A stretch of 64,000 bases of DNA, from contig BPGK01000001.1 of the NCBI GenBank assembly GCA_026002995.1, positions 310,001 through 374,000 of the forward strand. The letters run 5' to 3'. The number at the start of each line of letters is the position of its first letter. The stretch's first letter is position 1. Shown piece after piece: positions 44,398 to 52,880 of this stretch. The DNA comes from Gaiellaceae bacterium (GTDB lineage Bacteria > Actinomycetota > Thermoleophilia > Gaiellales > Gaiellaceae). The translations under genes were made by a program, and so were the position numbers. The notes under the pieces are model-generated. The model was not told the DNA's origin and ran no database searches. It saw only the letters and a program-made list of their open reading frames with translations.

Positions 44398-45677
44398 GCA
44401 GGGTCGTCGTCCTCTTCACCCGCGATCTGCGCACGCGCGACCACCCGGCGCTCGCCGCGGCTGTACGCGATCACGACGAGGTCGTTCCGCTCTTCGTGCT
44501 CGACGACCGCCTGCTGGCGCGGAGCGCGAATCGGGCCGCCTTTCTCCTCGACTCGCTCGAGGCGCTCCGCAAGGCGCTTCGCGGCGCACTCGTCGTGCGG
44601 CGCGGCGACCCTGCGCAGGCGATCGCGAGCCTGCGCGCCGACTCGGTGTACCTGACCGCCGATGTTGGTCCCTACGCACGGGCGCGCGAGCGCCGCCTCG
44701 CGGCGGTCGCCCGGCTGTCGACGTTCTCCGGGAACGCGGTTGTCGATCCCGGAGAGGTGGCGCCGGGCGGTGGTGATCACTATCGGGTCTTCACGCCGTA
44801 CTGGCGCGCGTGGAGCACGGCTCCGCGGAGGGAGCTCGCCCCGCCGCCTCCGCCGCTCGAGCTCCCTCCTGACGTCGAGCCCGGAGAGCTGCCCGAGCTC
44901 CGCGCTCTCGTCACTGCCGAGCCCTCCCCGCATCTCCCGCGCGGCGGGGAGCCCGAAGGACGCCGTCGGCTCGCCGCTTTCCTGGAGAGCGGTCTCGACC
45001 GCTACGGGGAGCTGCGCGACGTCCCCGGGGTGGAGGGGACTTCGCGCCTCTCGCCGTACCTTCGCTTCGGGTGCGTCTCTGCGCTCGAGGTCGCCGAGTC
45101 GGCGGCTGCGAGAGGTGGAGACGAGCTCGTGCGCCAGCTCGCCTGGCGCGACTTCTACCGGCAGCTTCTCGCGGCGTTCCCGAGCCTCGGCCGCGACGAC
45201 TACCGTCCGCGCGGGCGTCGCTGGAGGCAGGATCCGGACGCCCTCGAGGCTTGGAAGAGCGGTCGCACCGGGATCCCGATCGTCGACGCCGGGATGCGGC
45301 AGCTCGCGACTGAAGGCTGGATGCACAACCGCGTGCGTCTCCTCGCCGCCTCGCTCCTCGTCAAGAGCCTCGGGATCGACTGGCGCGCCGGGGCGGCGCA
45401 CTTCTCCGAGCTGCTCGTCGACGGAGATCTCGCGAGCAACGCGGGCAACTGGCAATGGGTTGCCGGGACGGGAACAGATACGCGGCCGAACCGCGTCTTC
45501 AACCCGGTTCGCCAGGCTCGGCGCTTCGACCCGGACGGGGCGTACGTCCGTCGGTACGTTCCCGAGCTCGCCGAGCTCGGGCCGGCGGAGGTGCATGAGC
45601 CGTGGCGGCTCGGTCCGCTCGGGCTCGAGGAGCTCGGCTATCCGCCACCGCTCGTCGAGATTCCCGCTTCCAGGTGA
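44394..45677 (+). CDS. phr: Deoxyribodipyrimidine photolyase
   Basis: 427-residue cryptochrome/photolyase family enzyme repairing cyclobutane pyrimidine dimers with blue light. The N-terminal antenna domain begins RVVVLFTRDLRTRDHPAL. The FAD-binding domain has LAWRDFYRQLL near 245, GIPIVDAGMRQLATEGWMHNRVRLL near 292, and DLASNAGNWQWVAGTGTDTRP near 345 with Trp residues of the electron chain. A 427-residue length is slightly short for class I. The TTG start overlaps the stop of the MerR-B12 gene, so sensor and repair enzyme are coupled. Confidence 0.93.
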   Translation: MSRVVVLFTRDLRTRDHPALAAAVRDHDEVVPLFVLDDRLLARSANRAAFLLDSLEALRKALRGALVVRRGDPAQAIASLRADSVYLTADVGPYARARERRLAAVARLSTFSGNAVVDPGEVAPGGGDHYRVFTPYWRAWSTAPRRELAPPPPPLELPPDVEPGELPELRALVTAEPSPHLPRGGEPEGRRRLAAFLESGLDRYGELRDVPGVEGTSRLSPYLRFGCVSALEVAESAAARGGDELVRQLAWRDFYRQLLAAFPSLGRDDYRPRGRRWRQDPDALEAWKSGRTGIPIVDAGMRQLATEGWMHNRVRLLAASLLVKSLGIDWRAGAAHFSELLVDGDLASNAGNWQWVAGTGTDTRPNRVFNPVRQARRFDPDGAYVRRYVPELAELGPAEVHEPWRLGPLGLEELGYPPPLVEIPASR

Positions 45678-45720
45678 CGTCTCGGAGACGCACGGCGCGT
45701 CCAGGCGGGAGAATGGGGCG

Positions 45721-48372
45721 GTGACGATCGACGTCGCCGACGTGATCCTCCGAGACGGGACGACGCTGCGGCTGCGGCCGCCGACCCGAGAGGACGCCGA
45801 CGCGCTCGTCGACTTCTTCCGCGCGCTCTCGGAGCGCAGCCTGTACCTGCGCTTCCACGGGTTCCCGCGCCTCGGCCCCGAGCTCGTCGAGCGCCTGCTC
45901 GACCCGGACTGGACCGAGCGGGGCGCGCTCGTCGGAACGTTCGCCGAGGACGGCCGCGAGCGCGTCGTCGCCGTCGGCAACTACGAGCGGCTCCGCGATC
46001 CGACGGTCGCCGAGGCAGCCTTCGCCGTCGCCGACGAGTTCCAGCGTCGCGGCGTCGGCACGCGACTCGTCGAGCAGCTCGCCCAGCGCGCCGGGAGGCA
46101 GGGGATCGAGCGATTCGTCGCCGAAGTACTGCCCGACAACCGGGACATGATCGGCGTCTTCGAGGGGCTCGGGTTCGAGGTCTCGAGGCAGCTCGCCGGA
46201 GGCGAGGTGGAGATCGAGTTCCCGATCGCGATCACCGCGGAGTTCGAGGAGCGCGTGGACGAGCGCGATCACGTCGCCGTCACCGCGTCGCTGCGTCCGT
46301 TCTTCGAGCCTCGGAGCGTCGCGGTCGTCGGAGCCTCGCGCCGGCGCGGGTCGATCGGCGGCGAGCTCTTCCGGAACATCGTCGAGGGGGACTTCGTCGG
46401 GGCCGCATACCCGGTGAACCGGCACGGGAACCCGGTCGCCGGGGTGCGGGGTTACCGCGCAGTCTCCGAGATCCCCGACCCGGTCGACCTCGCCGTCATC
46501 TGCGTCCCGGCCGAATCGGTGAACCGGGCGGCGAGAGACGCCCTCGAGCACGGCGTTCGAGCGCTCGTCGTCATCTCCGCCGGTTTTGCGGAGATCGGCC
46601 GAGAGGGCGTCGAGCGGCAGGAGGAGCTCCTCGCGCTCGTGCGCGCGCACGGGGCGCGGCTCATCGGGCCGAACTGCCTCGGGATCTCGGTCGCGCGCGT
46701 CAACCTCAACGCCACCTTCGCCGCTCGCGCGGCGCCACCCGGGAACATCGGCTTCTCGTCGCAGAGCGGCGCGCTCGGGCTCGCGTTGCTCGAGGCCGCC
46801 GTGACGCGCGGTCTCGGCCTCTCGGCGTTCGTCTCCATCGGCAACAAGGCCGACGTCTCGTCCAACGACCTCCTCGAGTGGTGGGAAGACGACGAGTCGA
46901 CAGACGCGATCCTCCTCTACGTCGAGTCGTTCGGGAACCCGCACCGCTTTGCCCGGATCGCCAGGCGCGTCGCTCGGCGGAAGCCCATTCTCGCCCTGAA
47001 GAGCGGCACCTCGACGAGCGGCCAACGCGCCGCGAGCTCGCACACGGCTGCCCTCGCCGGGTCGGAGGCGGCGGTCGATGCCCTCTTCCACCAAGCGGGC
47101 GTGATCCGGGCGACGTCGCTCGAGGAGCTCATCGACGTGGCGACGCTTCTCTCGCGCCGCTTCAGGGTCTCGGGTCGCTCGGTCGCGCTCGTGACGAACG
47201 CGGGTGGGCTCGGCATTCTCGGCGCGGATGCGTGCGAGGCCGCGGGCCTCCAGCTGCCACCGCTCGGCGAGGAGACGCGCAGGGCGCTCGCCGCGCTCCT
47301 CCCGGCCGAGGCGAGCCTCGCGAACCCCGTGGACATGCTCGGCGGGGCGACGGCCGCGACGTACGCCTCGGTTCTTCCACACCTGCTCTCCGATCCGGTC
47401 GTCGACGCCGTGATCGTGCTGTTCGTCCCCGCGGTGAGCGCGACCGCGGAGGAGGTCGCCGAGGCGGTCGAGCGGTCGGTGCGGGAGTCCGGCTCGGACA
47501 AGCCGGCGCTCGCCGTCATCGTCTCCGCCGACGGCGTGCCTGCGGTGCTTCGCGATTCGAAGCACGTCGCCGCCTTCGTCTACCCCGAGTCGGCCGCCAA
47601 GGCGCTCGGCCACGCGGCCGCTCGTGCGTCCTGGCTACGGAGGCCGCAAGGCGTCGTGCCGCGGCTCGACGGGATCGACCGCGACGCTGCCCAGGCGGTG
47701 ATCGCGTCGACGCTCGCCGAGACGGACGACACCTGGCTCGACCCCGCTGCGACGAGAGACGTGCTCCTGGCGTACGGCATCCCACTCGTTCCCGAGCGGG
47801 TTGCCGCGACCGTCGAGGAGGCGGTCGAGGCAGCGAGGGAGCTCGGTTTCCCGGCGGTTGTCAAGACCGCCGAGGCCGGCGCGCACAAGACCGAGACCGG
47901 TGGTATCGCGCTCGACCTCGCCGACGAGCACGAGGTGCGCGCCGCAGCGGAGCGCATCGGACCGCCGGTCGTCGTGCAGCCTCTGATCTCGGGCGGGACG
48001 GAGCTCTTGGCCGGTGTCGTCCAGGATCCCGTGTTCGGGGCCCTCGTCGCGTTCGGTCCCGGCGGGGTGTTCGCGGAGCTGATCGGCGAGGCTTCGTTTC
48101 GGATCGCCCCGCTCACGACGGTCGACGCGGAGGAGCTCGTGACCTCGGGGAAGGCCGGGCGGCTCGTCGCCGGGTTCCGGGGTGCGCCACCTGCGAGCGT
48201 CGAAGCGCTCGAGCAGCTCCTGCTCCGCCTCTCGCGGCTCGGAGAGGACCTCCCCGAGCTCGCCGAGCTCGATCTCAACCCGGTGCTCGCGCTCCCCGAC
48301 CGCTGTCTCGCCGTTGACGCTCGCGCTCGCGTCCGACGGATCGAGGCAGTCGTGCGCGCGAAGACCTGGTAG
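45721..48372 (+). CDS. GNAT acetyltransferase fused to ADP-forming acyl-CoA synthetase (Pat-like)
   Basis: 883 residues. Residues 1-180 are a GNAT domain (RLRPPTREDADALVDFF; acetyl-CoA motif QRRGVGTRLVEQLAQRAG near 102). Then come a CoA-binding Rossmann domain (FFEPRSVAVVGASRRRGSIG near 196), a succinyl-CoA-synthetase-like flavodoxin domain (GPNCLGISVARVN, SSQSGALGLALLEA, SSHTAALAGSEAA with the His of the swinging loop), and an ATP-grasp domain (LLAYGIPLVPERVAATVEEAVEAA near 680, AVVKTAEAGAHKTETGG). This N-GNAT order matches one class of protein lysine acetyltransferase (Pat). It is probably a cytosolic regulator of acetyl-CoA synthetases. GTG start with GAGAAT six bases upstream. Confidence 0.88.
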   Translation: MTIDVADVILRDGTTLRLRPPTREDADALVDFFRALSERSLYLRFHGFPRLGPELVERLLDPDWTERGALVGTFAEDGRERVVAVGNYERLRDPTVAEAAFAVADEFQRRGVGTRLVEQLAQRAGRQGIERFVAEVLPDNRDMIGVFEGLGFEVSRQLAGGEVEIEFPIAITAEFEERVDERDHVAVTASLRPFFEPRSVAVVGASRRRGSIGGELFRNIVEGDFVGAAYPVNRHGNPVAGVRGYRAVSEIPDPVDLAVICVPAESVNRAARDALEHGVRALVVISAGFAEIGREGVERQEELLALVRAHGARLIGPNCLGISVARVNLNATFAARAAPPGNIGFSSQSGALGLALLEAAVTRGLGLSAFVSIGNKADVSSNDLLEWWEDDESTDAILLYVESFGNPHRFARIARRVARRKPILALKSGTSTSGQRAASSHTAALAGSEAAVDALFHQAGVIRATSLEELIDVATLLSRRFRVSGRSVALVTNAGGLGILGADACEAAGLQLPPLGEETRRALAALLPAEASLANPVDMLGGATAATYASVLPHLLSDPVVDAVIVLFVPAVSATAEEVAEAVERSVRESGSDKPALAVIVSADGVPAVLRDSKHVAAFVYPESAAKALGHAAARASWLRRPQGVVPRLDGIDRDAAQAVIASTLAETDDTWLDPAATRDVLLAYGIPLVPERVAATVEEAVEAARELGFPAVVKTAEAGAHKTETGGIALDLADEHEVRAAAERIGPPVVVQPLISGGTELLAGVVQDPVFGALVAFGPGGVFAELIGEASFRIAPLTTVDAEELVTSGKAGRLVAGFRGAPPASVEALEQLLLRLSRLGEDLPELAELDLNPVLALPDRCLAVDARARVRRIEAVVRAKTW

Positions 48373-48509
48373 TCGCGGCTCCGTACTTCGCCGCATCGGG
48401 TGCAGGGTTCGTCCGCCGAGGGAAGCGTGCTCTCTGCGGATGGAGCGAGGCCCCCGTTCGCACATGCTCCGCTCCGATAGACAGTCACTACCCATCGGGA
48501 GGTGGAGCG

Positions 48510-49112
48510 ATGAGAGGCAGCAGGTGGTGGGAGATCGGCGGGTTCATCGCCGGCGCCGTGCTGGTCGTCTTCGGCGCGGTCGCGATCTACATGGGCGTGA
48601 GCGGGTTCACCACCGTTCGCGACAGCATCGATCAGGAGAACATCGTCTTCGGCTCGGCCGACGATCCGGCGGTCGCTGAGCACGCGAAGCAGTGGGCAGG
48701 TGAGCAGGTGAAGACCGGCGAGCAGGCCCGGGCGTTCGCGCTCATCATGCGCGAGCACGCGCTCGAGGCGAGCGGCGGCCTCACGTACGCCGAGATGGGG
48801 CGCTACGTCGCGGCGGACGATCCGGAGAATCCGGCCGGGACGAGCGATCCCGAGGCTGCGCTCGAGGACGAGGAGGGGAACCCGGTGCCCAACGCCGCCC
48901 GGAACACATGGGTGACTGCGACCGCGCTCTCGACCGCCCTGAACATGAGCTACATGGCGGAGCAGCTCGCGATCTTCGGCATCGTGGTCGGAATCGCGCT
49001 CCTGCTGACCGGTATCGGCCTCGTCATCCTCGCGTTCGCGGTCTTCGGCCGCTCCGCGGAGGCGACGCAGAGAGCACGCGCACCGATGCCCACGACCGCA
49101 GCGACGGCCTGA
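48510..49112 (+). CDS. Two-helix membrane protein with external domain
   Basis: 200 residues, family not recognised. One helix at about 7-28 (GGFIAGAVLVVFGAVAIYMGV) and one at about 154-180 (IFGIVVGIALLLTGIGLVILAF) enclose a hydrophilic domain of about 115 residues rich in acidic residues (QENIVFGSADDPAVAEHA, GGLTYAEMGRYVAADDP). The domain probably faces outside. The ATG has GGGAGGTGGAG as ribosome binding site. It stands alone between two hairpin-bounded units. I cannot assign a function. Confidence 0.8.
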   Translation: MRGSRWWEIGGFIAGAVLVVFGAVAIYMGVSGFTTVRDSIDQENIVFGSADDPAVAEHAKQWAGEQVKTGEQARAFALIMREHALEASGGLTYAEMGRYVAADDPENPAGTSDPEAALEDEEGNPVPNAARNTWVTATALSTALNMSYMAEQLAIFGIVVGIALLLTGIGLVILAFAVFGRSAEATQRARAPMPTTAATA

Positions 49113-49169
49113 CCCGGGAAGGACGGGAGGCTTCTCGGGTCGATGAGAGCTCCGACCTCCCGGAGCGAG

Positions 49170-49197
49170 CGAGGGGGCGGCGCCCGTCGCCCCCTCG
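49170..49197 (+). terminator. Hairpin terminator after membrane protein gene
   Basis: 10-bp inverted repeat (CGAGGGGGCG / CGCCCCCTCG) with an 8-nt loop, 58 bp beyond the stop at 49112. No T-run follows. Confidence 0.5.
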
Positions 49198-49281
49198 TCG
49201 CGCTGCGTGCGTGATTTCCCGCAACGGGACTGCGAGCTGCTTCGGACGACGCTTCCGCCTCGCGGCTCCACGATCGGCGGA

Positions 49282-49656
49282 GTGGCGGCGCAGCCGAGAC
49301 GCATCCTCGTGGGCTTCGACGGCTCGGAGGCGGCGTGGCGCGCCCTCGACGCCGCGATCGAGCTCACCGGGTATGGCTCGACGCTCACCGTCGCTACGGT
49401 CGCACCGGAAGGACAGAGCCCACCGGACGTGCCTCTCGAGGTGCGCGAGCGCGTCCACGCGAGAGGGCTCACGGCGGCGTACGTCCGGCGTGCCGGCGAC
49501 CCAGTCGAGGAGCTCCTGCGCGCCGCCGACGAGCTCGGCGCCGAGCTCGTCGTCGTCGGGCGGAGCACGCGCGCTTCGGAAGCCGGCGAGCCGTCTGACT
49601 CGGTTGGCGCGGCGCTCGTACGCAGGGCGTGGTGCGACGTGCTCGTCGTCGGCTGA
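49282..49656 (+). CDS. Universal stress protein (UspA) family
   Basis: 124 residues from the chosen GTG. The fold is clear from RRILVGFDGSEAAWRALDAAIEL at the start, LTVATVAPEG, and ELVVVGRSTRAS followed by VRRAWCDVLVVG at the end. The ATP-binding loop G-2x-G-9x-G-S/T is degenerate (GRSTRASEAG...), so it may belong to the non-ATP group. The frame is open further upstream to a GTG at 49207, but the added residues look non-conserved. It ends 3 bp from the convergent response regulator. Confidence 0.85.
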   Translation: MAAQPRRILVGFDGSEAAWRALDAAIELTGYGSTLTVATVAPEGQSPPDVPLEVRERVHARGLTAAYVRRAGDPVEELLRAADELGAELVVVGRSTRASEAGEPSDSVGAALVRRAWCDVLVVG

Positions 49657-49659
49657 GAG

Positions 49660-50298
49660 TCAGCGCTCGATGAGGTCGTGGTCGAGCGCGTAGCGGACGA
49701 GCTCGGCGCGGCTCGAGAGGCCGAGCTTCTGCATGATGTGCGCGCGGTGCGTCTCGGCGGTGCGGACGGAGATGTAGAGGAGCGCCGCGATCTCCTGGTT
49801 CGTGTGTCCGAGGGCGAGCAGGCGGAGCACCTCTCGCTCGCGCTCGGAGAGTGGATCCGCATCGGCCCGACGCCGCTCCTCGGCCTCTGCGGAGACGAGG
49901 CGCGCGCCGAGCGCCGGGTGGAGGTAGCGCGTCCCCGCGGCGACCGCTCGCACCGCCTCGACGACCTCGGTATCCGCCGCCTCCTTGAGCACGTAACCGC
50001 TCGCGCCGGCCTCGAACGCCTCGCGGACGTAGCGCGGGTCGTCCTGCATGGAGAGGACGAGCACGCGCGCGTCCGGGACTGCTTGCAGGATCGCGGGCAG
50101 CCCCTCGATCCCGCCCTTCCCCGGCATCACGAGGTCGAGGAGGACGACGTCCGGCTTGAGCTCGATCGCCTCGAAGACGGCCCGTTCCGCACTCGGCGCC
50201 TCGCCCACGGTCTCGATGTCCTCCTCCGCGTCGAGGACGCGGCGCAGGCCGGCTCGTACGACGGCGTGGTCGTCGACGACGAGGACGCGGATGCTCAT
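49660..50298 (-). CDS. NarL/FixJ-type response regulator
   Basis: 212 residues. Receiver: VLVVDDHAVVRAGL, phosphoacceptor in DVVLLDLVMPGKGG near 55, Lys in GYVLKEAAD near 105. LuxR HTH: LSEREREVLRLLALGHTNQEIAALLYISVRTAETHRAHIMQKLGL. Together with the overlapping upstream kinase gene (4 bp, ATGA) it forms a DevS/DevR-like two-component pair. Confidence 0.93.
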   Translation of the reverse strand: MSIRVLVVDDHAVVRAGLRRVLDAEEDIETVGEAPSAERAVFEAIELKPDVVLLDLVMPGKGGIEGLPAILQAVPDARVLVLSMQDDPRYVREAFEAGASGYVLKEAADTEVVEAVRAVAAGTRYLHPALGARLVSAEAEERRRADADPLSEREREVLRLLALGHTNQEIAALLYISVRTAETHRAHIMQKLGLSSRAELVRYALDHDLIER

Positions 50299-51950
50299 GG
50301 GAGCGGCACCTCGGCGGCGATCGTCGTCCCGCGCCCGGGCGCCGTCTCGAGCCGCAACCGGCCTCCGACGAGCGCGAGCCGCTCGCGCATGCCTGCGAGT
50401 CCGAGGCCGGCTCCGGGCTCCTCGGGGTCGAATCCGACTCCGTCGTCTTCGATGACCACGATCACCGCCTTTCCCTTCCCCGTGAGCAGGACGCTGACCC
50501 GCTCGGCGCGGGCGTGCTTCGTCACGTTCGTGAGCGCCTCCTGGACGATACGGTAGAGCGTCGTTTCCACCTCGGCGGGGAGGCGCTCCGCCGGGAGGCG
50601 GAGCTCGAGGTCGATCTGGATCTCGGCCTGCGTGCGGTACGTGTCGACGAGCCGCTCGAGCGCGGGCCCGAGCCCGAAGTCGTCGAGGGCGGCCGGTCGG
50701 AGCTCGACCGCCAGACGACGGACGTTCTGGAGCGTCGTGACGACGATCTCGCGCAGCTCTGTGACTGCGCCGCGGCCTTCGGGTGACTCGATCGACTGCT
50801 CGAGGCTCTTGAGCCCCAAGAGGATCGAGGTGAGCGCTTGACCGGTCTCGTCGTGGAGCTCGCGCGCGAGGCGTCGACGCTCGAGCTCCTGCGCCTCCAC
50901 CACCCGCCGGACTGCGTCGCGGCTCACGCGCTGCGAGAGGGCGACCGCGATCGCCGCTCGTTGCGCGAGCGACTCGCCGAGGAGGAGGTCTTCCTCGTCG
51001 AAGCGCGGATCTGCTCCGAGCTTGTCGTGCGCGACGATGACGCCGAGCGGCCGCGCCTCCGTGAGGAGCGGGACGTAGAGCGCCGTTCGCGCCCCGAGCC
51101 GTGCGACCGTCGCCTGATCCACCTCGGGATCGTCTGCGAGGGAGGGGACGAGCTCGCTGCGGCGGCGCTCGAGCACGCGCCCCGTCTTCGAGCCCGAGAG
51201 GGAGAGCCTGGTTCCGAGCAGCGGCTCGGAGCCCTCCCCGTGCGCGGCGACGACGCGCAGCGCCTCCTCCGACTCGGCGAGCGCGATCACGACGATGCGC
51301 GCGTTCACGAGTGCGCGGAGTCGCTCGGCCACGATCGCGAGCAGCGGCTCGAGCTCGACCTGGGCGGCGAGCGCGTTGCCGATCTCGTGGAGCGACTCGA
51401 GCTGGTGGAGCGAGCGGGTGAGCGACTCGTAGAGACGAGCGTTCTCGACCGCCACCGCTGCCTGCCCCGCGAGGAGCAGCGTGAGCTCCTCGTCTTCCTC
51501 TGTGAAGTCCTCGCCCCCCTCCTTCTCGGCGAGGTAGAGGTCACCGTAGGTGCGGCCGCGGAGCAGGATCGGGACGCCGAGGAACGTGTGCATCTCCGGG
51601 TGGTGCGGCGGGAACCCGACCGAGCTCGGGTGCTCGGCGATCTCGTGGAGGCGGATCGGGGTCGTGCTCCGGATCACCTCGCCGAGGAGCCCGCGGCCGT
51701 GCGGCGTGTCGCCGATCTTCGCGCGGGTCTCCTCGTCGATCCCGACGGTGAGGAACCGCTCCAGCCCTCGCCCCGAGCGCTCGACGACGCCGAGCGCCGC
51801 GTACCGCGCGCCGGTCAGCTCGGCGGCGGTCTCGACGATCTTCTGGAGGAGCGCATCGAGGGAGAGCTCGGAGCTGAGCGCGATCCCGGCGTCGACGAGC
51901 AGGCGGAGCCTATCGACATCGCTGGTTCGCTGGTCGGCTCGGAGGCTCAT
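50295..51950 (-). CDS. GAF-domain sensor histidine kinase (DevS-like)
   Basis: 551 residues. Two GAF domains (about 15-165, starting SELSLDALLQKIVETAAELTGA; about 185-340, with LAAQVELEPLLAIVAERL and ALYVPLLTEARPLGVIV). HisKA_3 has the phospho-His in ERRRLARELHDETGQALTSIL near 370. The ATPase domain shows LYRIVQEALTNVTKHARA and VIEDDGVGFDPEEPGAGLGLAGMRERL. There are no membrane segments, so it senses a cytoplasmic signal such as redox, gas or light through GAF ligands; a heme-type His could not be assigned. The ATG at 51950 has GAGG in front; the longer frame runs into the repeat cluster. Confidence 0.9.
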   Translation of the reverse strand: MSLRADQRTSDVDRLRLLVDAGIALSSELSLDALLQKIVETAAELTGARYAALGVVERSGRGLERFLTVGIDEETRAKIGDTPHGRGLLGEVIRSTTPIRLHEIAEHPSSVGFPPHHPEMHTFLGVPILLRGRTYGDLYLAEKEGGEDFTEEDEELTLLLAGQAAVAVENARLYESLTRSLHQLESLHEIGNALAAQVELEPLLAIVAERLRALVNARIVVIALAESEEALRVVAAHGEGSEPLLGTRLSLSGSKTGRVLERRRSELVPSLADDPEVDQATVARLGARTALYVPLLTEARPLGVIVAHDKLGADPRFDEEDLLLGESLAQRAAIAVALSQRVSRDAVRRVVEAQELERRRLARELHDETGQALTSILLGLKSLEQSIESPEGRGAVTELREIVVTTLQNVRRLAVELRPAALDDFGLGPALERLVDTYRTQAEIQIDLELRLPAERLPAEVETTLYRIVQEALTNVTKHARAERVSVLLTGKGKAVIVVIEDDGVGFDPEEPGAGLGLAGMRERLALVGGRLRLETAPGRGTTIAAEVPLP

Positions 51951-52003
51951 CGTGCCTCGTGAGACTACGTAAGCGGGCGCGGTCTGGCGCCGCCTCGCGC
52001 AAC

Positions 52004-52099
52004 ACGGGGTCAGGTCCCGTTTGTTGCACGCCCGACCCGTGCAACAAACGGGACCTGACCCCGTACCCGACCCGTGCAACAAACGGGACCTGACCCCGT
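52004..52099. repeat. Cluster of three 25-bp repeats (one inverted)
   Basis: Three identical copies at 52004-52028 (inverted) and 52040-52064 and 52075-52099 (direct, period 35). The core reads AACAAACGGGACCTGACCCC. Copies 1 and 2 can pair into one long hairpin. Between copies is the short spacer CCCGACCCG. The site lies between the kinase and TetR genes. It looks like a dispersed REP-type element. Confidence 0.85.
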
Positions 52100-52167
52100 A
52101 CCACGTGCCACAGTTGCGAGCCCCGACGCTCGGTGGCGGGCGCGGTCACCGGCTACCCAGGTGAGGG

Positions 52168-52800
52168 TCAGCGGTGGGTCGCTTGCGTCGGGGGCGGGTC
52201 CATCTCTGCGGCCGCCCGCGCGAGCGCGAGCATCAGTCGAACCGCCTCGTCGGTCGTACATCCTTGACGGCGGACGAGCGACTGCCAGGTCTGGAACTCG
52301 AGCGCATGTCCGACGGCTCGGCGGAGGCGGCCCCTGACTCGTCCGCGCGTCGGCCACGCCTCGAGAACACGATCCCGGACGTCCTGCAGGTAGCGGACGC
52401 GGTAGGCGTTCATCTCGGCGACGAGCGGCATGACGACCGCATCACGCTGCACGTTCTCGAGCAGTGGCTCGAGACGCTCGTAGTAACCGTAGAGATCTCG
52501 AAGCGCCGCCTCCAGGCGCTCACCCGGGTCGGTCAGCGCCTGCCAGCGGGTGGGATCCGGCGGCGGCACCATCTCGCGCACGTGCCCCGAGCACGCCTGG
52601 AAGAGCGATCGCTCGTCGGGGAAGTGCGCGTACACGGTGGGGCGTGTCACGCCGGCTCGCTCGGCGATAGCCGTCACCGTCGTCCGCGCAGGCCCGAGCG
52701 ACGAGTGGAGCTCCACGGCTGCCTCCACGATCCGCCGGCGCGTCTCCTGCTGCCTCGCGGCTCGCTCCTTGAGCTCGTAGGTTCGCTTGGTCGGGGACAT
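52168..52800 (-). CDS. TetR family transcriptional regulator
   Basis: 210 residues from the ATG at 52800. The N-terminal HTH reads TRRRIVEAAVELHSSLGPARTTVTAIAERAGVTRPTVYAHFPDERSLF, a complete TetR_N domain. The C-terminal ligand domain is helical and unassigned. An upstream in-frame GTG (52812) would begin inside the palindromic operator, so the ATG is preferred. It is divergent from the cupin gene, with a shared palindrome, and probably represses both. Confidence 0.88.
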   Translation of the reverse strand: MSPTKRTYELKERAARQQETRRRIVEAAVELHSSLGPARTTVTAIAERAGVTRPTVYAHFPDERSLFQACSGHVREMVPPPDPTRWQALTDPGERLEAALRDLYGYYERLEPLLENVQRDAVVMPLVAEMNAYRVRYLQDVRDRVLEAWPTRGRVRGRLRRAVGHALEFQTWQSLVRRQGCTTDEAVRLMLALARAAAEMDPPPTQATHR

Positions 52801-52805
52801 TTCGC

Positions 52806-52835
52806 TTGACACTAGTGTAGTCGATGTTCTATGCT
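52806..52835 (+). promoter_or_regulatory. Promoter of cupin gene with TetR operator
   Basis: -35 TTGACA (52806-52811), 18-bp spacer, -10 TATGCT (52830-52835). The perfect palindrome ACACTAGTGT (52809-52818) overlaps the -35 and also the probable minus-strand -10 (TAGTGT) of the TetR gene. Confidence 0.65.
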
Positions 52836-52880
52836 GCGGCGACTTCTTTACAGAGTTGTAAGGCGAAAGGAGGAGTGGCC

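Noticed and set aside
45679-45692. Hairpin CGTCTC-G-GAGACG after photolyase as a terminator
   Set aside because: Stem of six with a one-base centre and no T-run; it is too weak and the next gene starts 29 bp later.
44662-45720. Upstream extension of the GNAT-synthetase ORF
   Set aside because: The extension is an out-of-frame shadow of the photolyase gene; GNAT homology begins at the GTG at 45721.
52004-52099. CRISPR array
   Set aside because: Only three copies, one inverted, spacers of about 10 bp and no cas genes nearby.
52174-52809. Plus-strand 211-residue ORF opposite the TetR gene
   Set aside because: The minus strand encodes an unmistakable TetR HTH; the plus frame has no motif.
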